Shown here in pieces: positions 47,855-58,558 of a stretch of DNA of 64,000 nt. Positions within the stretch are counted from its first letter, which is position 1; each line of letters starts with the position of its first letter. Location: positions 1,170,001 through 1,234,000 of the forward strand of contig CM035319.1 of NCBI GenBank assembly GCA_000497125.2. The letters run 5' to 3'. Source of the stretch: Spironucleus salmonicida. Taxonomy: Eukaryota > Fornicata > Diplomonadida > Hexamitidae. The notes beneath the pieces are model-generated. The model saw only the letters and a list, made by a program, of their open reading frames with translations, did not search any database and was not told where the DNA came from. A program made the translations under genes and the position numbers.

Positions 47855-48195
47855 GGTTTCTTTGGCTTGCCCCCGCGCCCTTGGTACGTGCGCTAGCAAA
47901 CACTTGTATTGGTTTAATCTTCAAAATTTAATCCTTCCGTTGCCTTTTATATACTATTCTTATTATATTATGTTATTTAAATAAAATTAAATGTATAAAA
48001 AATATAGCAGCTAAATTATTCACATAAATGCGCGCCCAACTATCCTCTACTACAACACACCTTCGTTAATTCCAGAACATATTATTTTTTCAAGACAAAA
48101 CTCCACTATTATCACATACTACCGCGCACCTGAAAATATCAATTCCAGCTCGCTATTTTCGCTCAATTTTGAGGATTTAATGTGAATTGGTTCAC

Positions 48196-49791
48196 TCATT
48201 TGAGCGTAAACTTGCTCTTTTTCTCGGACTAGTCCACCACCTTGATCTCTACTACACAACCTCTGGTCTCCTTCTCCTGCAGCGCCCTCAGGCTCAAATT
48301 TTGCTTCTAGCCGGGAGGATCCACGGCTGGGCTCAGCAGGAGCCATTCTAGAGGTCTTTCCCTCTTTATAACGCACGCAGCCCTCCTGAACTCCTGCCTC
48401 AGCATCTTCGCGCCTGCTGCGTTCACATGGCGTCCAACGTTTACGTTCACCTCAAAGGGGTCTTCGACGGCGCAGAACGCGAACTAGTTGCTGAAAAATG
48501 GTGGTGGAGCATTAAAATTCGAGATAATTGGCAGATTGCTTATCTGCAGATCCTGTGCCCGTTCGTATGGTGTGAAATCGTCCTGCTCCTGGTTCCGGAA
48601 AACTATCTCCTGGTTCTTGTCCCCGTCGCGCAGAAACCACGATTTCTCGTCCCTGGAGAGCGCCCGCCCGCACCGAATCGATACTACACTCGTATCCCAG
48701 TTAAAGTAGTACCCATAGAAGAAGAAAAAGCCGATAATAAGCTGCTAAATCGTGAAATTGCTGCGCGTCTTGATAGGGTCTAAAAACGCCACATTGTACG
48801 AATTGATCAGCGAAATCGCGTTTCCGGGCTGTAAACAAGGCAGTACGGGGCACTTCAGCGTCTGAAGGTAGAAAATCGATAAATTGACGTAAAAATAGGA
48901 GTGAAGGCCGATTTCGTGCAAAATCTCGCGCTTGTTGGCCCAAATCTTGACGAAAAGAATGAAATCGTGCAGGACTGGGTTCGATTTAATGTAATTTCCG
49001 ACTAGTTTCGTGTTTTGGACCGGGAGCAGATTGTTGACGCAGATGTCCATGCTAAGCGATTGGTATGTTGACAGCCGCTTGCAGTCGTCACCGATGACGT
49101 TTTTAGCGAAATCGACGAGGACTTGAATGCGCAAAACGGGAACTCGCGCGTACGGGACCAGATTGACTGAATTTCCGAGGTTTCTCGCCAAATAAGCTAA
49201 AATTAGCGCCTTTCGCAGTTTAATGCGCTTCTCTGACAGCTGGTTCGAAATCGTGTCCCTGTCGCCTGAAATAACCGCTGAGTTGACCTACTCCACGTAG
49301 TGCACGTATTCAGACACTGGGAAGCTGTAATTGTGCAAATATGGCTCTATTTCTTGTTGTTTCAAAGCTAGCAATTCATACTTGGTTTCGTCTAAAATTA
49401 CTGTTGCGTCAATGTCAGACGAAATGGAGGAGATCTGGTTTGCTGCTCCGCCGTATAGCTCTATATTGCCTAGTTTCTGCGTTAAATACGATTTTACGAG
49501 TGACAGATTTTCCTCCGTAAATAGCTAGTTTCTGGTTTCTGAGAGAAGTGGAATGAGTGATTTTTGAAGATTTTTCAGCTGATTAAATGAAATTTATGAC
49601 GGTGTACCTTCAGAAACTTTTCCAGGTGGCGGTGGACATGAGGTTTGAGACTAAACAGGCAAATTTTCGATTTCTTCTGCCAGTAACCTCCCAAAATAAG
49701 GATCAAATCTTTAGTTTAGCGATCCTAATGATATACCAGGTGGCAGTGGACCTAACTCAATATTATATTCTTCTTATTCACTACTTGACAT
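48196..49791 (-). CDS. Cid1-type nucleotidyltransferase (TUTase / non-canonical poly(A) polymerase)
   Basis: 531 residues. Catalytic signature YGGAANQISSISSDIDATV (the GS-like helix and DxD pair), with the third acidic residue in MDICVNN. The central domain has LHDFILFVKIWANKREI and LHSYFYVNLSIFYLQ. The PAP-associated region ends with EDPFEVNVNVGR, the family's typical nucleotide-recognition end. These enzymes add U or A tails to RNA 3' ends in decay or maturation. The N-terminal 100 residues are low-complexity with two PPPPG/PLPPG stretches. The gene sits in the spacer of inverted repeat 2; its middle is GC-moderate and its ends AT-richer. Confidence 0.87.
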
Positions 49792-49893
49792 TTAAAAGGG
49801 AATGTATTTTACAATATAATAATGAATAAATGGAAAGTCTTAATATTTATTTAAATATAAATTATATACTAAATAAATAATGATTTAGTAAAA

Positions 49894-50886
49894 ATGGAAA
49901 ATATACCTAATTTTTTCACTAATATTTTCACATATTTTTCAGATGATTGCTACCACACTTATGATTAAAGCTTTTATTACAGATATTCTATTTAGTTTCA
50001 ATTATTAGATAAAATTTAATTAGAAATTAGATTTGAGTATACTAATTAAGATTCAAAATTACCTGTTCTTTAATATAAGGAAAACTTCGTAGGAGTGCTT
50101 GAATCCAATATTTATTCTTTATCCAAAAATTAAGTTTATTTGCTATGTTCTGAGTAGTGTGCAACGATTAAGTCTTACACTATATTTAAAAACATTTTAG
50201 TTATTTCCAATAAACTAAACCAAATAGGATATTTTATAGATGGAAAAATATCTTATTAATAGGATTAGTATGAAGGCGATGATTTGTATCTCATTACTTA
50301 CAAGAATTCCTTATTCATGATTCAAAATGGTACAATCTAGGGCACAGTATTAAAAAAATCTATATAAATTAAATATAACAAATCATTTATATTTGATTAA
50401 ATTATAAATAATTATATTGTTTTCAAAACAGAAACTTCAACTATACTTATTAATTTGGAAACTTATGAAGAATATTCTCTTGCCATGTCTACAAATATTA
50501 TTAGTATTAATTCATTTGTATTTGTAAGACTAAAGTCAAAGACTAGATAATTTAGTTTAACATCATTTTTATCATTATTTACATAAAATGATAGAACGTT
50601 AAAACAGGTATTGAAAGATAATACCCATCTCATGTTACTGTATAATAAAATGGAAATTGTTAAAAATTTCATATTAGAATAGGCAAATTAACTTTTAGAT
50701 ATATATTTTGTTAAATAAGAAGAGTCGTAATCATGTTAATAGTTAGAAATAGATAAATTAAGTTAAAAGAAAACATAATTATTATTTGAACATAAAATAT
50801 TGCAGCATGAGTTAATATAGTAAATTAATTAATATAATTTAGACTTACGCGAGCTTTAATTTACAAAAGCTAGAAATAAAAAATGA
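49894..50886 (+). CDS. Unknown protein, beta-rich with C-terminal coiled coil (330 residues)
   Basis: The first 230 residues look like consecutive beta strands (NQVYLLCSEQCATIKSYTIF, GDDLYLITYKNSLFMI), as in a degenerate propeller. The last 100 form a Gln/Glu/Lys coiled coil (QLEIDKLSQKKTQLLFEHKI). A nucleoporin (Nup88-like) or trafficking subunit would fit this layout, but I see no diagnostic motif. More than 20 Gln are TAA/TAG. The start lies 102 bp from the divergent nucleotidyltransferase start. Confidence 0.55.
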
Positions 50887-51302
50887 TATCACTTTTTTAA
50901 ACCGTCTTAACTTAGTTTATGTTATTTTATAAGCTTCTATCCTGAACTTTACGGGCGTTTAATAATCTATAATAGTTAATCTTTTTCAAGATTATTTAAT
51001 ATTGGAAGCCAGACTTACTTATTAATTTCAAAATATTATTCCAATTTTTCTTATGCAGAAATACTTAATTTAGACTAAAGGTTAGCAGATTGTTTTTATT
51101 GTATCTTAACTTTCTTCTCTAATTTCTATTAGCTAATTTTTTATGTTTTACCCATTTGTCAATACGGGTATTTACAAATATAATATAATAATTAAAATAT
51201 TAAATTAAAAGGAGTGAAATTTAGTAATATAATTTATTAGTTTGGCTGTATTAATTATATAATAGTTAATTATATGTATAAAAATTAAACCGACGAATAT
51301 AT
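50887..51302. other. AT-rich spacer before inverted repeat 2 right arm
   Basis: No gene seen. Extremely AT-rich up to position 51302, where composition switches abruptly. Confidence 0.5.
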
Positions 51303-51341
51303 GCGCACGTACCAAGGGCGCGGGGGCAAGCCAAAGAAACC

Positions 51342-51548
51342 TCACTTCGCAACGGTCAGCACGTTGTTGCAGCGCACGGTGACGTGCCCCATGGGCTCCG
51401 CACCGAGCGAGGCCCCGGAGAGCCGCAGGTTGTAGTACGCGTCGGCGGCCTCGAGCTGCCCGGTGAGGACCTGCCCCGACTTGAGCTCCACGGTTACCGG
51501 CTGGCCGAGCTGGGCCTGCAGGAAGGCGGCGGGGAGTAGGAGGTCCAT
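51342..51548 (-). CDS. Sm-like (LSm) protein, right copy
   Basis: 68 residues, a minimal Sm fold. N-terminal helix LLLPAAFLQAQLG, Sm1 strand pattern (VTVELKSGQVLTGQLEAADAYYNLRL) with the invariant Gly and Asp-like positions, and Sm2 as VTVRCNNVLTV, where the usual R-G is R-C. It resembles SmG/SmE/LSm4-type subunits, which form rings on U-snRNAs or mRNA 3' ends. The exact paralogue cannot be fixed. An upstream in-frame ATG at 51596 would add 16 polar residues; I prefer 51548, which starts at the Sm helix. Confidence 0.7.
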   Translation of the reverse strand: MDLLLPAAFLQAQLGQPVTVELKSGQVLTGQLEAADAYYNLRLSGASLGAEPMGHVTVRCNNVLTVAK

Positions 51549-51637
51549 TGTGGAGCGGTTCCCGGGTTTTTCGTCCGGAGCCGCCGCGGTCCGCATATCT
51601 CGCTCGCCCCGTCAACTTAGTTTCCACCCTTTCCGCA

Positions 51638-52207
51638 ATGGTCATCCTCAGCGGCGGCAATATCCAGCTCATCCTCGGCCCCATGTTCTCGGGCAAGTCC
51701 ACCGAGCTCATCAGGCGCATCCGCAAGTACCGCGCCGCGAAGCGCTCCGTGCTGGTGGTGAAGTTCGCGGCCGACACGCGCTACTCCGCGGACCAGCTTT
51801 CCACACACGACATGATGGGGCTCCCGGCGGTGCAGGCCTCCAGGTTGGCGGACGTGATACACCTGGTAGACGCTACGATCGACGTGGTCGCGATCGACGA
51901 GGGCCAGTTCTACCCCGACCTCGTGGAGCACGCCGAGGCGCTCGCCAACGCCGGCAAGACGGTGCTGGTGACCGCCCTGGACGGCAACTTCCTGCGCAAG
52001 CCCTTCGATGTGATCCCCCCGCTGTGCGCGCTGGCCGACCACGTGGACAAGCTCAGCTCCGTGTGCTACAGCTGCTTCCAGGACGCGCCATTCTCGGCCC
52101 GCATCACCAACGACACCGCCGAGGTCGTCATCGGCGGCGCGGACATGTACGTCGCCTGCTGCAGGGCGTGCTGGAACGCCGTCCAGGCGCAGAAGGCCGC
52201 CGAGTGA
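51638..52207 (+). CDS. TK: Thymidine kinase (type II), right copy
   Basis: 189 residues. P-loop GPMFSGKSTELIRRI at about 14-22, Walker B DEGQFYPDL, thymidine-binding lasso with the zinc cysteines (CYSC ... CRACW), and a short tail. It phosphorylates thymidine to dTMP, a key salvage step for parasites or anaerobes unable to make dTMP. A longer start at 51548 would add an unlikely Arg/Pro tail, so I chose ATG 51638, where the family begins. The helicase starts 15 bp downstream. Confidence 0.92.
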   Translation: MVILSGGNIQLILGPMFSGKSTELIRRIRKYRAAKRSVLVVKFAADTRYSADQLSTHDMMGLPAVQASRLADVIHLVDATIDVVAIDEGQFYPDLVEHAEALANAGKTVLVTALDGNFLRKPFDVIPPLCALADHVDKLSSVCYSCFQDAPFSARITNDTAEVVIGGADMYVACCRACWNAVQAQKAAE

Positions 52208-52222
52208 TCGCATTCCTTTCCA

Positions 52223-54016
52223 ATGGAGAACCTCAAGGACTACTTCTGCCAGGCCTTCGCCCCGGTCCGCCTCCGCATCACTGACGCCATGCCGAGTGCT
52301 GGGGTAGCGCAGGAATCCACTGTTGCAGCTGCATCGCCCGGATCGCCCTCCAGCGCCGTCTCGGTGGTCTCGCTCGCGTCCTCAGCCTCCTTCGAGGTGG
52401 TCTCGGAACACCTGGCCTCGCAGCCCCCGCCGCAGCCCGTATCATTCGTCCCCCAGCACGTGCTGCTCCCCGTGTGCCCGGCCGCCGACGCCGAGCGCTG
52501 CTTCCTCACGCCCCGGCGCGTCCCGCCGCTGGAGAACGACTTGATCGCGTCCTCGCTGCTGCCGTTAGTCGCCACGGCGCTGCAGTCACTGCGGATCCCG
52601 GCCCTGCGCCCAGCCCAGGCCGCCGTGCTCTCGCGCGTGTTCGCCCGCAAGTCCACGCTGTGCACGATCCCCACGTCGGGCGGGAAGTCCCTGATCTACA
52701 CGCTGCCGGCCGTGCTCTTCGGCAAGGTCGCCGTGGTGGTGACGCCGACCATCGCGCTCCGGGAGGACCAGATCCGCAACCTGCAGGAGATGGGCGTCAA
52801 CGCCCGCCAGCTGAACTCCGGCGCGGGCCGGATCTGCAGGGGCGAGCTGCAGGCCCAGACCGACATGGTACTCTTCCTCACGCCCGAACGGCTGGTTGGG
52901 GACGCGCCCCTGCAGGCGATGCTGAAGGCTATGGTCTCCCAGAACCAGGTCGCCCTCGTCGCCGTGGACGAGTGCCACCTCATGGTTGAGTGGAGCGGCT
53001 TCCGGACCGACTACGCGCAGATCGTGGGCGTGATCCAGACCATCCGCGGCCGCACCAACTTGCCCGTGGTCGGCCTCAGCGCCAGCCTCCCCGAGTGCGA
53101 CCTGGCCGAGATCCAGCGCGCCTTCGCCTTCTGCGGCATGGAGGTGCTCACCTTCTCGGTGTTCCGGCCCAACCTCCACATCCACGCCCGCTACCAGCGC
53201 GCCGACGCCGCGGCCCTGCTGCGCTTCGCAGACACCCACGACCAGAAGATGCTCGTGTACGCCAGGAAGACTGCCACCTGCGAGGAGCTCGCCGCCACGC
53301 TCTCGCGGTCCGGATGCTCGGCGCTCCCCTTCCATTCCCGGCTGCGGGACGCCTCGGCGAACGCCCAGCGCTGGGTCGCGGATGATGCCGTCCGGGCGCT
53401 GGTGGCGACCGTGGGATTCGGCATGGGCATCAATCTGAAGCGGCTGGCCTACGTCTACGTGCACGACTTCCCCTCCGGCGTGAACGACTTCGTGCAGAAG
53501 ATCGGCCGCGGCGGGCGGAGCGGCCAGCGCTGCGATGGCTACCTGAACTACAGCTGGGAGGACGCCTTCGCGTACCTGAAGCTCGTGCTGGGCGGCGCAG
53601 AGGCGAACTTCGAGGCCCAGGCCAAGGCTGTGTGCGACCTCTTCTGCATCCTCGAACGCCCAGTCTGCACCTGGCGGCTACTGGAGCAGTACTACACCGG
53701 GTTCGCGGTCCCGGGCTGCGGCAAGTGCGAGGTATGCACCGGCCGCCCCGCAGCCCGCCGCGTGCACGTGGAGCCCCTGCTGCGCCCCCTGCTCGCCTTC
53801 TTCCGGAGCATGCGCCTGACGCAGTTCCGCGCCCTCCTCAAGGACCGGGCCTTCGCGGCGGCGGCGTAGGATCTGCTGCCCGGGCTCGACTGGGAGCGGT
53901 GCGCGTTCCTCCTGTTGTGCGAGATGGTGGCCCAGGGAGCGATCCAGGTCCGCCGGCAGGTGCTGCAGGTCGCGGAGGAGCCGCCCTTCGCGCACTACTT
54001 CTTCAAAGTGGTGTGA
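52223..54016 (+). CDS. GC-rich RecQ-like helicase, right copy
   Basis: 597 residues, reading the TAG at 53867-53869 as Gln. A Ser/Ala/Pro-rich N-terminus of about 110 residues precedes LRPAQAAVLSRVF (motif 0), Walker A IPTSGGKSLIY, TIALREDQI, DECHLMVEWSG, GLSASLPE, LVYARKTATCEEL, TVGFGMGINLKR and motif VI QKIGRGGRSGQ. A Cys cluster (CGKCEVC) resembles the RQC zinc site. It is divergent from bacterial RecQ and from the AT-rich RecQ at 31770-33341. After the reassigned TAG the protein continues DLLPGLDWERCAFLLLCEM to VV and TGA, 3 bp from the kinase stop, which shows that the island obeys the host code. Confidence 0.88.
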
Positions 54017-54019
54017 CCC

Positions 54020-56179
54020 TCACTCTGCGCCCCTGTCGCTGCTCCCGAACAGCCGCTCCTTCACGACGAAGCTGTGGTTGTTCACGGTTACGCCGCTCTC
54101 CTCGTCGACGTAACTCTCGCTCCGTAGAATCAGTACCTCCTCGACGCCGATGTCCTCGGCCCGCTCGGTCTTCATGATGAGGAACCGGATGCGCTTGAAG
54201 ATCTTCTGGAAGTCCCACAGAACGCCCTGTCGCAGGAAGAACGTGATCTTCACGACCTTCTGCGACTGCGCAAACTGTCCAATAATGTAGTCTTCTATCT
54301 CGCGGGAGCCTACCTTAGATTAAACAGCCCGTTAACTTAGCTCTATTTCATCAATTTTTTCAACCTTCTTTATACGTTCGCACTACATAGTGAAGGTCAC
54401 TCCTTTGTACTAACATTTAAACGCGAGGATATCTTTATTCTTGGCATCATTCTCAGTAAACTATACAGATTCACCCTTAAAAATGTGTTCGATCTTCATA
54501 CATAACTCAGAGAGCAATGGTGCAGGATCTAGGATAATAAAACCTTTTGCAATTGCTGGCTTATGTAGTGGGAGTTAAAGCCACTCAGAGTCTAGGGCTT
54601 CCTAAACTGTTAGGCGATTTTCAGGCGTAGGTTACAATAGCTGATTGACCAATTCCCGTGCTTCTTTACTGAACTAGTAGCTTAACGGCTCAAAAGTACT
54701 ATTTTTGATTTACTATACTACAGAATCATTTTTACAGCTAAATAAAGGTTTTCCTGTCAATAATTCATAAAGTATGAGACCACATTACCACATATCAACG
54801 CATTTCGCATCAAAATCTTCGCAAAATAGAAGCATCTCCGGTGGCATGTGTGATAGAGTTCCGGCAATTGTTCCAGCTTTCAACATAAATCCTGGCTCCA
54901 TATGCACTGAATTACCAAAGTCACAAATCCTTGCATCTCCATTAGAGTCTATTAATATATTTTATAATCTGATATCTAAATGTGCAATTTTTAAGTTATG
55001 TAAATGTTCTATACCTAATAAAATCTATGTAAAAAAATATCGTGCTATTGGCTCTGTTATTGACGTAGAGTGACAATATTCAGCAAGCGATCCACCACCA
55101 CAAAGATCTACAACAATAACTGACCACTAATTTCCGTTCTTATCTTTATGAATAAAAGATTCATAAAATTATACAATATACTCGCTTTATGCTAAAGAGA
55201 GAAAATTTTCTTCAGGCAGTTGGGTACAATAATTTTCACCTGTAAAAAATGACTGCTTTGATATCTTTTTATTCTATATTTAGCTGATTTTTAAGCATAT
55301 TTCTTTCTACTAAATATCATTCTTTTTAATAGCACATTTTACTATACCTGTTTTACCGAAACCTAATGTTCTTCCAGTGATATATTCCCCTATTATTTTG
55401 AGATCAGCTCCTAAAAATGTCTAATGAGCCTATAATTCAGTATTAAGAGCACGCATAAGACCATCAAATTCAATTGAAGAAAGCGTGCCGGAGTGGGTTG
55501 AATCATATTCTTTAATCAAAAGCCTTGAAAGTTTAATATCATTAAAATCCTCAACTTTATTTGAATTTTCAGATGTTGGAGAAGATGGTTTTAAAGTGCT
55601 TACAAGACCAGACAAATCTATACCTTATGCTGCTAATTAATCTATCAAAAGACAGATATCATGCTCCGTTATATAATCCTATTCTATTTTATCATTAAAT
55701 GCATCCTATCTAAATACAACATCTAATCCTCGGGAATTCAGCCCTAAGGCTTATGAAATTGAAAACTAATCAAGTTCAGATGCATTTTTGGAACCATCAA
55801 CCATTTTTTCAACCATTGTTCTCACATCATAGATTTCATCTGTCTATGGTTATTGCATAAGTCCATACTATTAAGTTTGATCTTCGTTTAATGCAGATAT
55901 TTTTTAATCTTAATTTATAGTGGTAAACGGAATACAAGATGATTGTTAAAATAAAGATTAAGAATAGTCTAAAAATGTGTCAAAGGATAAACACTGCTAA
56001 TGGTTGCTACCGTATTTAAAAAAGTCGTTTAATATAATAATACGCAATGGTTAAAGATGTTTGCAAAACGTTGAATTTAAAAATTCCTTGTAAGTTACAT
56101 GCCCAGAATTTGATATGTTCATCTTGACGAAAGTTTAATGCAATTCTTAGTATTTTGGTTGTGATGTGCATATTCCCAT
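54020..56179 (-). CDS. EF-hand-containing protein kinase with variant catalytic loop
   Basis: 719 residues. It starts MGICTSQ (myristoylation plus Cys). The N-terminal 260 residues contain EF-hand-like pairs (KMNISNSGHVTYKEF, EYDSTHSGTLSSIEF). The kinase domain spans about 275-545: Gly loop GRTLGFGKTGIV, Lys in EICLKIS, catalytic loop IAHLDIRLQNIL, DFG as ICDFGNS, APE-like MPPEM, and WQCGLILYELLTG. The HRD Arg is Leu and the DLKPxN Lys is Arg; Asp and Asn are kept, so activity is plausible but altered. Domain order is reversed relative to plant CDPKs. The C-terminal 84 codons lie in the GC-rich arm while the rest is AT-rich with about 50 TAA/TAG Gln. Confidence 0.82.
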
Positions 56180-56368
56180 TTAAATATAATATCTATATAT
56201 GCATATAATGACCTTATTCAAAACATTAAAAATATATGTAGATATATTTATATATAATAACAAAATATTAATTGCCAGATATTTTCAGCAAAATACTCGA
56301 AACTGAAATGCCAAGTCACAATTATTATTCATTTTTATGTCATATGGAAATACATCCCAAAACGGAAA

Positions 56369-57688
56369 ATGCTAACGTCATAGTCCATCTCGAGACCACG
56401 GGCGATGCGCGCAATCAAAACAGCCCGTGGAATGCGCCAACCGCTAGTAATTTCCCCAGCTGCCAGGGAAAAGCGCCCAGGAACCTCCATAGGTAGCGCC
56501 TAGAGATGTGACTTCTCCTCCATCAAATCCGTAGAAAAGCGGCTCTAATAAGAGCAAATTGTTCGCAAAAAAGAGCAGAAACTCGTGAAACTCGAAGTAG
56601 AAATTCATTACCTGGAGGCTAAAATCGCTAGCTGTAGCCTGCCGAGCTTGCAGACTACGGCAGCCTCCGATGCAGCCCACCTTTCCTGTCTGCGCTAAAA
56701 CCTTGTGACTGCCAACGCTGGTATTTACGCACACATATCACGCGAGATAGCACTGTTACACTAGCGCCTGCGTGCTAGTGCGCTAATCAACACCGTTTTA
56801 GGCCGTAACAGCGAGCTACACCCTACGATTGACCCCAGCAAATTCGAGCACCTGAACCACGAATTTCACCGTTTTGCGTTGGAGCGAAAAATCGAAATTG
56901 ATTCGAAATTCATCGAAATCGCAGAAACGTGTATTAATTCAGGCCAAAATGTAACCTTACCGTCTTGCTACACCCGAAAAATCGACCCACCCGACATTCC
57001 GCAAGCGCCAACCTACCTGTTCCGCGTGATTGAGGACATTCTGCAGCGCGCGAAATTCAGTCCAAAACTTGACAAAACCGCCGAGGAGGTGGCCGCGATG
57101 CTGGCGGATTGGGACGCCAAAAATAAGCAGCGCTTCGAGCACCAAATTCTGCCGATTTTTGGCGATTTTGAGGACGCGCCGGAGCGCGTTCAGCAGCTGA
57201 AACAGGCCGCGCGGCAGCTCGAAAACTAAATCGCAATCCGAAAGCGGCAAATTCTCGAAATCGAAGCGGAAAGAGGCGTTCTAGACGGAAATTTTGCAAA
57301 ATTCGACGTTTTCCAGGCGGCGCTTTCTCGAGTTTTGGGGATCCAAAACCGCGAAGCTGGCGTTTTTGACGCCTTCTAGCGTCTCGAATTTCGGGTCGAC
57401 GCACTGGCGCAGAGCCTCCGCGGGATCGCTGCAAAGGGGCTTCTGGGGGCTGAGAAGGTGCTCAAACTGCGCCTGCGTGAGTATACGCAGCTGGAGAGTG
57501 AGGGTAAAAATGCGAAAAAAACTGCGAAAATATCACAGTAAAAAAGGGTTGAGATGTCTGGGCGGAAGGTAATGCGTTACGAGCCCGCTAGGGGGCAGAG
57601 GATTAAGCAGACGGAAATCGCAGAAAGAGAAAAATAGCGAAAAGCGGCGTTGGCTATCGCAGATGACGAAAGCGATTTTTATGTCTGA
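56369..57688 (+). CDS. Coiled-coil protein, 439 residues
   Basis: Long charged helices, e.g. EQKLVKLEVEIHYLEAKIAS, VIEDILQRAKFSPKLDKTAE and RQLENQIAIRKRQILEIEAE. A basic N-terminus (MLTSQSISRPRAMRAIKTAR) has two further in-frame Met starts, and the tail contains VMRYEPARGQRIKQTEIAER. The middle and 3' parts are GC-rich. It could be a basal-body or flagellar component. No family recognised. The stop lies 6 bp from the stop of the convergent sugar kinase gene. Confidence 0.6.
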
Positions 57689-57694
57689 AAAAGA

Positions 57695-58558
57695 TCACTC
57701 GGGCTTGAAGTCCTCGTCCACGTAGTTGACGGAGCTCATGCACACGTTTTGGGCGAATTTCACGCCAAAGTTCAACACCTACTCGATTGTACTTTTATTT
57801 GCCTGGTTCAAATTAGCCTTAGTGAGGCCGAACTTTAGCATGCCGTAAATCACACCAGCATTGAAGTTATCTCCAGCTCCAATAGTCGAAACTGGGGTAA
57901 TTTTAGGGCACTATACCGATGTAGATACTCCCTTACCTATATAGGTAGCAGTTTTTTCGGTTGTATTGAAAATACCGCATAGATGAGGATTTTTTTCAAG
58001 AATCTGTATAATACTAAGCCCAGGATACATGGACTCAGCATCTTCATCGGACATGCGCAATATATCAGCAGAATCGATTACTTTCTTCATTTGTTAGTGA
58101 TTGACAGAGTTTCTGATATTGGGGTCTAAATATTTAGTTGCTTTTCCAGATTTAGCCTTGATTTAGTCTATCTAGTAATCTTAATCAAATACAAAATAAT
58201 CCCCAAACTATACAATATCCTTTTCGGTCAATTCTGGAAATTTTTGTACCATATCTTAATAAGGAATATCTCCGCGAAATTCATAAACAGTCGAAGCAGC
58301 CTTGAATGCAAGAGCAACCATGGATTTATGTTAAGACTCAGACATGAATTAGGTTGAAATTTTATTCTTTTCAAAGAATTCTTTGAATATTTTGGCTACT
58401 GGATCTGCACAGAAAGCAGACACGAAATGGGAATCTGCACCAACGCGGGCTAGTGAAACACAGGAGTTCAGTACAGCACCTCCGGTTAAAGCATCCTTTG
58501 GAACGTTATTTTCAAAAATAACGTCTAAAATTGGGAGTCCAACATGATACGATGGCAT
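57695..58558 (-). CDS. PfkB-family carbohydrate/nucleoside kinase
   Basis: 287 residues. N-terminal LPILDVIFENN and the di-Gly-like substrate segment TGGAVLNSCVSLARVG, central YLDPNIRNS, and the PfkB signature 2 with catalytic Asp as TIGAGDNFNAGVIYGM. Candidates are ribokinase, fructokinase or 2-keto-3-deoxygluconate-type kinase; adenosine kinase is less likely given the short lid. It transfers phosphate from ATP to a sugar hydroxyl in the cytosol. Most Gln codons are TAA/TAG. Translation starts at 58558, followed upstream by a 617-bp AT-rich region. Confidence 0.85.

Larger units (their letters stand above)
44923..47893. repeat. Inverted repeat 2, left arm (GC-rich)
   Basis: 2971 bp, equal in length and nearly identical to the reverse complement of 51303-54273. 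Homology starts at ttgcgcagtcgcag and ends at ggtacgtgcgc, exactly where composition switches from AT-rich to GC-rich. I noticed two substitutions and no indel. Confidence 0.95.
51303..54273. repeat. Inverted repeat 2, right arm (GC-rich)
   Basis: 2971 bp; reverse complement of 44923-47893, separated by 3409 bp. It carries, left to right, an Sm-like protein (-), thymidine kinase (+), RecQ-like helicase (+) and the 3' end of the kinase gene (-). The kinase frame continues across the right edge into unique AT-rich DNA, so this arm is in its original context. Confidence 0.95.

Noticed and set aside
48427-48783. 118-codon plus-strand frame (MASNVYVHLKGVF...)
   Set aside because: It is antisense to the Cid1-type nucleotidyltransferase, whose catalytic and PAP-associated motifs are on the other strand.
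44923-54273. Viral or bacterial origin of the GC-rich island (thymidine kinase plus helicase)
   Set aside because: The presence of an Sm-like protein, use of TAG as Gln, TGA stops and continuity with a host kinase gene argue for a resident nuclear segment. No capsid, polymerase or integrase genes are present.
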